DNA from: Rhodoferax sp.
GTDB lineage: Bacteria; Pseudomonadota; Gammaproteobacteria; Burkholderiales; Burkholderiaceae_C
Length of the DNA: 7,193 nucleotides
NCBI GenBank assembly: GCA_020048255.1
Contig: JAIFMR010000111.1
Coordinates: 1 to 7,193, forward strand
Direction: 5' to 3'
Part shown: in pieces, positions 1 to 5,143 of the stretch
Layout of the letters: every line of letters begins with the position of its first letter
Position numbering within the stretch: position 1 is the first letter of the stretch
The notes under the pieces: model-generated
What the model saw: the letters and a program-made list of their open reading frames with translations, nothing else
The model's database searches: none
Told to the model about the DNA's origin: nothing
Program-made: the position numbers and the translations under genes

Positions 1-1
1 A

Positions 2-88
2 GCCAGCGGCATCACGCTGATCAATTTTGAAAGCAACCCGCAAGGACAAACCGCCGTCGAGGAAGCAGCCGTGGCCGCCGCGAGTTAG
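2..88 (+). CDS. 3' end of upstream gene, probably phage portal protein (partial)
   Basis: An open frame enters from the left edge and ends at TAG (86-88), giving 28 residues that start ASGITLINFE and end in an alanine-rich, weakly acidic tail. It is too short for a domain call. In HK97- and lambda-like head modules the gene directly before the prohead protease encodes the portal, the dodecameric ring that forms the DNA entry vertex, so portal is the best guess from position alone. The real N-terminus lies outside the window. The final protein of a different upstream head gene is the alternative. Confidence 0.5.
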   Translation, partial: ASGITLINFESNPQGQTAVEEAAVAAAS

Positions 89-180
89 ACATCATTTTTC
101 TCAAGCTCTAGACCGGAACTTTTTTGCCTTAACACCACGCATTAAACGCTCCATTATCACCCCCACAAACCAAACTCACC

Positions 181-2061
181 ATGCACACACCAAGCACACT
201 GAAAACCGGCACCCTGCAACGCATGGCCACGTTTTCCCGCGCCGATGTTGACGAGGAAGCACGCACTGTGCCACTGGCCTTTAGCAGCGAGACTCCGGTC
301 GACCGCTGGTTTGGCGCTGAGATTCTTGACCATGCCGCCAGCAGTGTGCGCCTGGCCCGCTTAAACAACGCTGGCCCGCTGCTGGTAGACCATGACCACA
401 CTCGCCAGATTGGCGTCATTGAGCAAATCACACTGGGCTCGGATCGCGTCGGACGCGCCACCGTGCGCTTTGGAAAAAGCGCAGCGGCCCAAGAGATTTA
501 CCAAGACGTCAAAGACGGCATTCGCCAGCACGTAAGCGTGGGCTATCGAGTCCACAAGATGGTGCTGGAGAGCAAGCAGGGCGATGCGGAAACCTATCGC
601 GCTGTGGATTGGGAGCCGCTGGAGCTTTCCATCGTATCTGTGCCAGCCGATGCCACTGTTGGCGTAGGCCGTGCCGAGGCACCCCAAGACGCGCAAGCGT
701 TTGAAACCCTGATCGAAGGCGCACGCAGCGCCGAAGCCGAAACCACCGAATTAACTCCCAAGGAAATCACCATGACCACACCCGACATCCAAGTTATCGA
801 AGCCGCAGCCCGCTCTGACGCCGCTAAAAACGAGCGCAGCCGCACCAACGAAATCGCCGCTCTGGGCGAAGCCCACGCCAAGCGCGGTGGCGACAAGCTC
901 GCTATGCAATTCATCCGCGAAGGCAAGAGCGTGGAAGATTTCCGCGCCGCTTTGCTGGACGCTGCAGCCAAAGACCCGCAGACCGACACCGTGCAACTCA
1001 GCGCCCGCGAAGCCAAAGACTACTCCTACGTGCGCGCCATCGCCGCAGCACTAGGCCGGGCCGAAGGCCAAAACGTCAGCGGCTTTGAAGTCGAGATTAG
1101 CCAAGACATCGAGCGCGGCATGCCCGCCAACGTCAAACGCAATGGCGGCATCTTTGTGCCCCTGAGCCTGCAGCGTGCCCCTATTGCCGAGTCTTTGTAC
1201 AACACCTCTGGCAAGGGTGCCAGCACCGTGTTTACTCAAGCTGGTGACTTTATCGAGCTGCTGCGTAACGCCTCTGTAGCCGTTGGCCTGGGTGCCCGTG
1301 TTATGGGTGGACTCACTGGCCCGGTCAGCTTCCCCAAGCAAACCGGTGGCGCATCTGCCTACTGGATGGCTGAGAACGATGGCACCAATGTCACCGCATC
1401 CAACGCCGCTCTGGGTGCTGTATCTCTCAGCCCCAAAACGCTGCAAGGTACAACGGCATTCAGCCGCCAATTGATGGCTCAGTCCAGCCTGGATGTAGAG
1501 GCATTCATTCGCCAAGACCTGGCCGCAGCACACGCTCTGGCATGGGACTTGGCTGTACTGCACGGCACTGGAAACTCCAACCAGCCAAGCGGCATCTATG
1601 TCGCCTCTGACGTGAACAGCGTGGCCTTTGGTGGTGTGCCAACTTACGCACTGCTGATCGACATGATCACCGAAGTGCTCAAAGACAACGCCCTGGGCGG
1701 CTCTTTGGCATTTGCCACCACCCCCGGCCTGGCTGGAAAAATGGCAAAAACGGTCATCGCTGCCAACACCGACACCCGCATGCTGTGGGAAGGTAAGTTG
1801 AATGAAGGTCTGGTAGCCGGTTACCGCGCCATCGCTTCCAACCAAGTCTCCGCAGTCTTGGGCGGTGGTGCCGAGCAAGGCTTGATCTTCGGTAACTGGG
1901 CCGATGTGATGATTGGCAACTTCGGCTCTATGGAGCTGGTGGTCGACCCGTATGCCCTGAAAAAGCAAGGCATGATCGAAGTGACCAGCTTCCAGCTCTG
2001 CGACATCGCACTGCGCCGCGGCCAATCCTTCACCAAAGCCACCGGCGTCACCCTGAGCTAA
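181..2061 (+). CDS. Prohead protease-major capsid protein fusion (HK97 type)
   Basis: This 626-residue protein joins three parts usually encoded by two genes. Residues about 12-165 are a caudoviral prohead protease (S78/U35-like): the stretch VDHDHTRQIG (69-78) carries the likely catalytic histidine (H71 or H73), HVSVGY (117-122) carries the likely nucleophile S119, and EPLELSIVSVPA (145-156) is the family's third conserved block. Residues about 165-200 form an acidic linker. Residues about 200-300 are alanine-rich and charged, like the HK97 delta (scaffold) domain. Residues about 320-626 are an HK97-fold capsid subunit, recognisable from the AYWMAEND block (393-400), SPKTLQ (417-422), and HGTGNSNQPSGI (461-472). 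The protease should remove the delta domain during maturation; a cut near VKRNGG (318-323) is my guess from position. No Shine-Dalgarno sequence precedes ATG 181. The start was chosen because homologous proteases have a short leader before the ATFSR-like strand; ATG 223 (residue 15) is the alternative. Protease and capsid identities are secure; exact boundaries are estimates. Confidence 0.95.
   Translation: MHTPSTLKTGTLQRMATFSRADVDEEARTVPLAFSSETPVDRWFGAEILDHAASSVRLARLNNAGPLLVDHDHTRQIGVIEQITLGSDRVGRATVRFGKSAAAQEIYQDVKDGIRQHVSVGYRVHKMVLESKQGDAETYRAVDWEPLELSIVSVPADATVGVGRAEAPQDAQAFETLIEGARSAEAETTELTPKEITMTTPDIQVIEAAARSDAAKNERSRTNEIAALGEAHAKRGGDKLAMQFIREGKSVEDFRAALLDAAAKDPQTDTVQLSAREAKDYSYVRAIAAALGRAEGQNVSGFEVEISQDIERGMPANVKRNGGIFVPLSLQRAPIAESLYNTSGKGASTVFTQAGDFIELLRNASVAVGLGARVMGGLTGPVSFPKQTGGASAYWMAENDGTNVTASNAALGAVSLSPKTLQGTTAFSRQLMAQSSLDVEAFIRQDLAAAHALAWDLAVLHGTGNSNQPSGIYVASDVNSVAFGGVPTYALLIDMITEVLKDNALGGSLAFATTPGLAGKMAKTVIAANTDTRMLWEGKLNEGLVAGYRAIASNQVSAVLGGGAEQGLIFGNWADVMIGNFGSMELVVDPYALKKQGMIEVTSFQLCDIALRRGQSFTKATGVTLS
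761..774 (+). promoter_or_regulatory. Internal ribosome binding site and in-frame start for capsid-only product
   Basis: Inside the protease-capsid gene, AGGAA at 761-765 sits 6 nt before an in-frame ATG at 772-774 (Met198, followed by TTPDIQVIEA). The position is exactly where the acidic linker ends and the scaffold domain begins. Initiation here would give a 429-residue scaffold-plus-capsid protein without the protease, close in design to HK97 gp5. The spacing and match are better than anything upstream of the annotated start at 181. Use of the site is inferred, not shown. Confidence 0.6.
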
Positions 2062-2073
2062 TAGGCCGCCGCC

Positions 2074-2286
2074 ATGAAGATCACCTTCACACGCGGCACT
2101 GCGCTGGGCGGCATCGGAAACGATGCTTACCCCGGCGAGGTCCGCGACCTGCCCGAAGCCAAAGCCCAAAGCCTGATCATCCAGGGCAGGGCCGTGGCGG
2201 GTGACTTATCCCCCAAAAAGCCCAGCGCAAAACCAGCGGCCAAAACCGCCCAGCCCGCGCCTGAGCCAACCCCCGAAAGCACATGA
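2074..2286 (+). CDS. Small phage head-module protein of unknown function
   Basis: This 70-residue protein starts 12 nt after the capsid stop and ends in a 4-nt ATGA overlap with the next gene. Residues 1-45 form a compact basic/hydrophobic segment (MKITFTRGTALGGIGNDAYP, then a DLPEAKAQSLIIQGRAV block) of a kind common as a small conserved protein beside phage capsid genes. Residues 46-70 are a low-complexity tail of Pro, Ala, Lys and Glu, probably disordered. There is no membrane segment or signal peptide. It occupies the place where lambda has FI and HK97 has its gp6 connector, but I see no sequence resemblance to either, so no function is assigned. No clear Shine-Dalgarno sequence is present; translation is probably coupled to the capsid gene. 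Confidence 0.8.
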   Translation: MKITFTRGTALGGIGNDAYPGEVRDLPEAKAQSLIIQGRAVAGDLSPKKPSAKPAAKTAQPAPEPTPEST

Positions 2287-2915
2287 TGGACATCATTGGC
2301 GACTCCACAATCACCACCTTGCAGGCTCCGGCCAGCATCGCCGCAAGCAGCAATACCGCAGGCATCGACGCCCGCTCACTTGCAGGTCAGGGCGGTTTGA
2401 TTCTCACCGGCTATGCAACAGCAGGCACCAACCCCACGCTGGCTGTAAAGCTACAGGCCGCTCCCGATGGCGATGTTGTCACCAGCGTCACACCTGGCAC
2501 CAACACTGGCACCGGCACATGCACTCAGGTGTATGGCGGGCCTGACGCGGTGGCCGAGACCATCACCGTAACGCTTTCTAACGCAACCACCGCCACCGTG
2601 GTCGGCAGCGTCTCCGGCCCACTGGCTGATGCCACCGTTGGCACGCTCTACCAAAGTTCAAAAGTTGAATTCATGCTGACCGCTGGCGGCACTGCTTTTG
2701 AATCGGCAGACACCTTTGCCATCATCACCACGGCACGGACTTACGCCGATGTGGCCGGTGCAGCCTTTACCGGCCTCACCACTAACCGCAGCGTGCAAAA
2801 GATCGGCGTCAACTTTGACCAGGTCAACCGCTTTTTGCGCGTGAACTACGTTCTTGGTGGCACAGTCAGCCCGGCCTATGCCGTGGCAGTGGCAGCAATC
2901 AGCGCAGTGCAGTAG
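2283..2915 (+). CDS. Phage virion structural protein with inserted beta domain (possible head decoration or connector protein)
   Basis: The 210-residue protein is rich in Gly, Thr, Ala and Val with almost no charged stretches, typical of beta-sandwich virion proteins. The N-terminal half of the core (1-62, ending AVKLQAAPDG) and its C-terminal half (about 153-210, beginning TYADVAGAAFTGLT) read as one continuous fold of the kind found in phage structural proteins just after the capsid gene. Between them, about residues 64-150 look like a separate domain: a PGTNTGTGTC start, then TITVTLSNAT, GSVSGPLADATVGTLY and FMLTAGGTAFESADTFAI strands. Similar modules occur, from memory, in phage head-decoration and fibre proteins. 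The start is ATG 2283, overlapping the upstream stop; ATG 2286 would remove only one residue and may be the true start. The role is uncertain: capsid decoration is favoured, head-tail connector is possible. Confidence 0.8.
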   Translation: MMDIIGDSTITTLQAPASIAASSNTAGIDARSLAGQGGLILTGYATAGTNPTLAVKLQAAPDGDVVTSVTPGTNTGTGTCTQVYGGPDAVAETITVTLSNATTATVVGSVSGPLADATVGTLYQSSKVEFMLTAGGTAFESADTFAIITTARTYADVAGAAFTGLTTNRSVQKIGVNFDQVNRFLRVNYVLGGTVSPAYAVAVAAISAVQ

Positions 2916-2919
2916 CGTC

Positions 2920-3207
2920 ATGTTTGCCGAGAACTTCAGCGCCTTTATGAATACCGCAGAATTTGCCACCAGCGTGACCCTGAACGGCGTCACGGTGTCG
3001 GCCATTTTTGACGCGGCATTCGCGCTGGGCTCCGTCGGCCCCTATGGCATGGCCAGCACCCAGCCCAGCCTCACGCTCAGCACCGCAAGCGTTCCCGCCA
3101 ACCCGGTGGGCGTGTCTGCGGTGGTGGGCGCAGTCACCTACCTGGTGGCCGCGCACGAGCCCGACGGCACCGGTGTCAGCCGCCTGCTGCTGGAGGCGTC
3201 CACATGA
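2920..3207 (+). CDS. Head-tail joining protein, lambda FII-like
   Basis: This 95-residue protein begins at ATG 2920, 4 nt after the previous stop, and overlaps the next gene by ATGA. The frame is open further upstream to 2854, but that would run 22 codons into the preceding gene and adds a non-homologous leader. The pattern is that of the FII/gpW-FII joining family: a helix-like start (MFAENFSAFMNTAEFA), a TLNGVTVSAIFDAAF strand pair, and a C-terminal GAVTYLVAAHEPDGTGVSRLLLE strand block, with the PDGTG turn typical of the group. Such proteins bind under the portal after DNA packaging and provide the docking surface for the finished tail. No Shine-Dalgarno sequence is visible, so coupling to upstream translation is likely. 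The family call is by pattern only, from short motifs. Confidence 0.75.
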   Translation: MFAENFSAFMNTAEFATSVTLNGVTVSAIFDAAFALGSVGPYGMASTQPSLTLSTASVPANPVGVSAVVGAVTYLVAAHEPDGTGVSRLLLEAST

Positions 3208-3641
3208 CCAGCATAGTAAACGCCGCTGTAACTGCCATGGTGGCCGCCCTGCAAAGCGGCACCCCAGTGGCACCCCAGGTGGCCCGCGTGCGCTTGCGCC
3301 CCATAGCGCAGGCAGCAGCCTTGGCCGTAGTGGTGCGCCCACTGCAGGCACAGGTCACGCAAGCAGCGCTGACCACAGGCTACCCCGTGAGCTGGACCAC
3401 CCATATTGCAGTGGAATGTTATGCCAGATCAGGGGCCTCAACCACCCCCGATGTCGCTGTTGACGCACTTATTGAGTCCGTTTACGCCAGGCTTATGGCT
3501 GACCCAACTTTAGGCGGCGTGGTCATTGGCCTTCAGCCACAAGAAGTTTCTTTCGACTTTGATGCAGACGGTGACGACTCCGCTTGCGCAACCCTTGTCT
3601 TTCACGCGTACCAGCGCAGCACAGGCACTACTTTCAGTTAA
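3204..3641 (+). CDS. Tail terminator / tail completion protein (lambda gpU-like role)
   Basis: The 145-residue protein starts in a 4-nt ATGA overlap with the joining-protein gene. It has an N-terminal helix (IVNAAVTAMVAALQ), then alternating strands, a central SWTTHIAVECYARS strand (about 62-75), a helix VDALIESVYARLMADP (about 85-100) and a closing strand pair ending in ACATLVFHAYQRST. This order (helix, strands, conserved aromatic strand, helix, closing FxAYxR-like strand) is that of phage tail terminator/minor tail U-type proteins, which form a hexameric ring that stops tube growth and binds the head-tail interface. The gene's position, after the joining protein and just before the tail tube gene, matches that role. 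Sequence identity to named members cannot be judged here. Confidence 0.75.
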   Translation: MTSIVNAAVTAMVAALQSGTPVAPQVARVRLRPIAQAAALAVVVRPLQAQVTQAALTTGYPVSWTTHIAVECYARSGASTTPDVAVDALIESVYARLMADPTLGGVVIGLQPQEVSFDFDADGDDSACATLVFHAYQRSTGTTFS

Positions 3642-3648
3642 TTTTTTT

Positions 3649-3654
3649 AGGAGA
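3649..3654 (+). promoter_or_regulatory. Strong ribosome binding site of the tail tube gene
   Basis: AGGAGA lies 6 nt before ATG 3661 and follows a run of seven T in the 19-nt spacer after the upstream stop. It is the best Shine-Dalgarno match in the window and fixes the start of the tail tube gene, although the frame is open back to 3526. A strong site fits the need for many copies of the tube subunit per virion. Confidence 0.85.
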
Positions 3655-3660
3655 ACCACC

Positions 3661-4305
3661 ATGGCTTTTAATTTCCCCGAAGGCTCCCGCTTTCAGTTTT
3701 CTTCCACTTTTGCCGGTGCAAAGACCATTACCGCACTGTCCAACGCAAATCCTGCAGTGGCCACTTGCACCAGCCACGGTTACAGCACAAACGATGAAAT
3801 TTTGCTTTCTTCCGGTTGGGAAGACGCAACAGATACCATTTACAAAGTCACCAGCATTGATGCCAACAGCTTCAGCATTCAGGGCCTGGATACATCGTCC
3901 ACCTCACTTTTCCCTGCAGGCACGGGTATAGGCTCCGCTTATGAAGTAAGCGCATTTGCCGACATTCCGCAAGTGCTGACCATCAGCTCCAGCGGCGGCG
4001 ATGCGCGCTACACCGACGTGCAGTTGCTGGCCTCGCGCAACGCCATCAAAATCCCGACCGGATTTAACGCCACCACCACAACGCTCACGCTGGCACACGA
4101 CACAACCCAAGCTGCTTACATCACCATGATCGGCCTTTCGCGTGTCAGCACCAAGGTGGCCTTCAAAGTGATCGGCACTGGTGGCACTGAGTATGGCTAT
4201 GGTTACATGAGCGTGTCTGAGGTGCCAACCCGCACGGCCAATCAGGTCAATGCTGTCAGCGTAGCCATCAGCTACTTGGGCCGCACGATTACTTACGCTG
4301 CGTAA
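3661..4305 (+). CDS. Major tail tube protein with FCCH-like inserted domain
   Basis: This 214-residue protein polymerises into the inner tail tube. Residues 1-20 (MAFNFPEGSRFQFSSTFAGA) and about 97-214 form the tube core; the latter includes FADIPQVLTISSSGGDARYT, a central hydrophobic strand block, GTEYGYGYMSVSEVPTRT (175-192) and a final AVSVAISYLGRTITYA strand, as in siphophage tube proteins. Residues about 22-95 are a separate beta module of the FCCH-like type found in many phage structural proteins: ITALSNANPAVATCTSHGYS, then DEILLSSGW, a YKVTSIDANSFSIQGLDT core, and a glycine-rich exit. The start is set by the strong ribosome binding site at 3649-3654. The gene stands between the tail terminator and the tail chaperones, the usual place of the tube gene in lambda-like modules. 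Confidence 0.85.
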   Translation: MAFNFPEGSRFQFSSTFAGAKTITALSNANPAVATCTSHGYSTNDEILLSSGWEDATDTIYKVTSIDANSFSIQGLDTSSTSLFPAGTGIGSAYEVSAFADIPQVLTISSSGGDARYTDVQLLASRNAIKIPTGFNATTTTLTLAHDTTQAAYITMIGLSRVSTKVAFKVIGTGGTEYGYGYMSVSEVPTRTANQVNAVSVAISYLGRTITYAA

Positions 4306-4425
4306 TCCGCCATAAGCGCAGGGCAGGGCGGTCCCCAAACGGGCTCCGCTTGCCTGTCTTTGCCCGAGCGGGCAGCCCTGCGCCCCTTCTCAATCGGGCC
4401 ATTTACTTACAGATCGGGCTACACC
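4306..4425 (+). other. G+C-rich structured spacer between tail tube and chaperone genes
   Basis: This 120-nt spacer is the longest gap between the capsid and tape measure genes and no convincing protein is encoded in it. A 9-bp perfect inverted repeat (GCGCAGGGC at 4316-4324, GCCCTGCGC at 4375-4383) encloses about 50 nt, and inside it CGGGC (4340-4344) can pair with GCCCG (4362-4366), which can instead pair with CGGGC (4369-4373). These compete, so alternative folds are possible. No T-run follows, so it is not a classic intrinsic terminator. ATCGGGC is also repeated at about 4392 and 4412. It may moderate transcription or RNA stability downstream of the highly expressed tube gene. Confidence 0.6.
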
Positions 4426-4761
4426 ATGGCAATCAAAATCATCGTCTCAGACACCGTAGGTTTTAAGGTCAAGGGAACGATTAACGACGCTGCAGGCGTT
4501 GCGCAGCCGTTTGACTTCAACCTTACCTGCACTCGATTGGATGCAGACCAGATCCAAGCCAAACTCAAAAGCGACTCCGAATCATCCATTACCGACTTTA
4601 TGGCCGATGTTGTCATGGGCTGGTCTGGCGTTAAGGGCGAGGACGACAAGCCAATCCCCTACAGCGAGGAATCGCTGCGACAGCTCTTCAAAATTGCCGG
4701 TGTGGCTGCAGTCAGCTTTCGCACCTACATGACCGAAGTCGGCGCTAAAGAAAAAAACTAG
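4426..4761 (+). CDS. Tail assembly chaperone, lambda gpG-like
   Basis: The 111-residue product has an N-terminal beta part (MAIKIIVSDTVGFKVKGTIN), a central strand FDFNLTCTRLDADQIQ, and a helical C-terminal half with the chaperone-type pattern DFMADVVMGWSGVKGEDDKP, PYSEESLRQLFKIAGV and a basic YMTEVGAKEKN end. That pattern (a VxxGWxGV-like block, an alpha-helix, and a lysine-rich last few residues) is typical of the G-type tail assembly chaperones that coat the tape measure protein and recruit tube subunits; they are not in the finished virion. ATG 4426 was chosen over a TTG at 4360, which would add 22 unrelated residues. The Shine-Dalgarno match is poor. The stop TAG (4759-4761) directly follows a slippery heptamer, which identifies this as the G half of a G/GT pair. 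Confidence 0.85.
   Translation: MAIKIIVSDTVGFKVKGTINDAAGVAQPFDFNLTCTRLDADQIQAKLKSDSESSITDFMADVVMGWSGVKGEDDKPIPYSEESLRQLFKIAGVAAVSFRTYMTEVGAKEKN
4752..4758 (+). promoter_or_regulatory. Programmed -1 frameshift site (A AAA AAC)
   Basis: The last sense codons of the G-like gene read GAA AAA AAC before TAG, so the heptamer A AAA AAC is in the correct X XXY YYZ register. Slipping back by one moves ribosomes to CTA GCC GCG from 4758; that frame has no stop until TAA 5127-5129 and runs directly into the T-like frame. The fusion would be 111 + 123 = 234 residues. The site, register, position at the end of G and the open -1 frame all match the lambda G/GT arrangement. I could not identify a clear stimulatory stem by eye. 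Confidence 0.85.
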
Positions 4762-5129
4762 CCGCGCTCGCACGCCAGATAGCCGAAAGCCCAAGCCATG
4801 ACAGCGACGACCCAGCTCACCAACCCAAGGGGCTCGGCATGGCTGCGCTCTTTGGCGACGCTGCAGCGCCGCAGTTTGAGACCGGATGGCTCTGGCCCTG
4901 CAACGTGCAGGCATGGCAGTGCTGGATTGGCGTGCAAACCCAGTGGCGCGTTGGCATGGGTGGGCGCGAGGGACTTGATTACTCCGGTGTGCGCGTCTAC
5001 CTGGACGAATGCACCAGCCTGTGCGGAGATGAGCGCCGCGAAGTGTTTAAAGGCATTTGCGCAGCAGAGGTGGCCAGCCTTGAAGTGTGGGCACAACAGG
5101 CCAAAGAACGGGCTAATAACAACCAATAA
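4758..5129 (+). CDS. Frameshift-expressed T domain of the tail chaperone (DUF1799-like)
   Basis: This -1 frame extension is open from 4758. Its first 27 codons are a polar linker (LAALARQIAESPSHDSDDPA and onward), followed at 4839 by a 96-residue domain with a tryptophan-rich block (FETGWLWPCNVQAWQCWIGV), the stretch TQWRVGMGGREGLDY, and a C-terminal helix ending in EVWAQQAKERANNN. The W-rich block plus TQWRxGxGGxxGLDY matches the phage DUF1799 family, which sits where lambda has T. In lambda, T is made only as the GT fusion, where it binds tube subunits while the G part binds the tape measure protein. An ATG at 4839 with AAGGGG at 4827-4832 (6 nt spacing) would also allow a free 96-residue product. 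The frameshift route is favoured. Confidence 0.8.
   Translation, partial: LAALARQIAESPSHDSDDPAHQPKGLGMAALFGDAAAPQFETGWLWPCNVQAWQCWIGVQTQWRVGMGGREGLDYSGVRVYLDECTSLCGDERREVFKGICAAEVASLEVWAQQAKERANNNQ
4827..4841 (+). promoter_or_regulatory. Possible independent start of the T-like domain
   Basis: AAGGGG at 4827-4832 lies 6 nt before ATG 4839-4841, in the frame of the T-like domain. It would give a free 96-residue domain without the G part. Whether it is used cannot be told; the stretch also codes for linker residues (PKGLG) of the frameshift product, so the match may be coincidental. Confidence 0.4.
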
Positions 5130-5134
5130 AAAGG
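5130..5134 (+). promoter_or_regulatory. Ribosome binding site of the tape measure gene
   Basis: AAAGG immediately after the T-frame stop, 9 nt before ATG 5144. It is a moderate match at slightly long spacing and supports ATG 5144 as the start. Confidence 0.6.
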
Positions 5135-5143
5135 TCCATCGCC

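Noticed and set aside
89..180. Possible promoter or terminator in the relatively A+T-rich gap before the protease-capsid gene
   Set aside because: TTGCCT at 124-129 has no -10 box at acceptable spacing (CATTAT at 152 is 22 nt away), and the T-runs are not preceded by a hairpin. The 92-nt gap holds nothing I can name.
27..251. 74-codon + strand frame across the first gap
   Set aside because: It overlaps the ends of both flanking genes, has low-complexity His/Pro/Arg/Thr content, no ribosome binding site and no family resemblance.
1051..2169. 372-codon open frame on the - strand opposite the capsid domain
   Set aside because: It lies wholly antisense to a clearly recognised capsid gene, and its composition (runs of Gly, Ala, Val, Gln, Cys, His) is that of a codon-bias shadow with no domain pattern.
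3008..3463. 151-codon + strand frame overlapping the joining and terminator genes
   Set aside because: Pro/Ala/Arg/Ser/Trp-rich translation typical of an out-of-frame read of G+C-rich DNA; both overlapped genes have family-like patterns and ATGA coupling.
3526..3660. N-terminal extension of the tail tube gene into the terminator gene
   Set aside because: The frame is open, but a strong AGGAGA site with ideal spacing before ATG 3661 and the tube-like N-terminus beginning MAFNFPEG fix the start.
4316..4395. Intrinsic terminator after the tail tube gene
   Set aside because: The inverted repeat has a long loop and no T-run after the right arm, and downstream tail genes must be transcribed. It was kept as a structured spacer instead.
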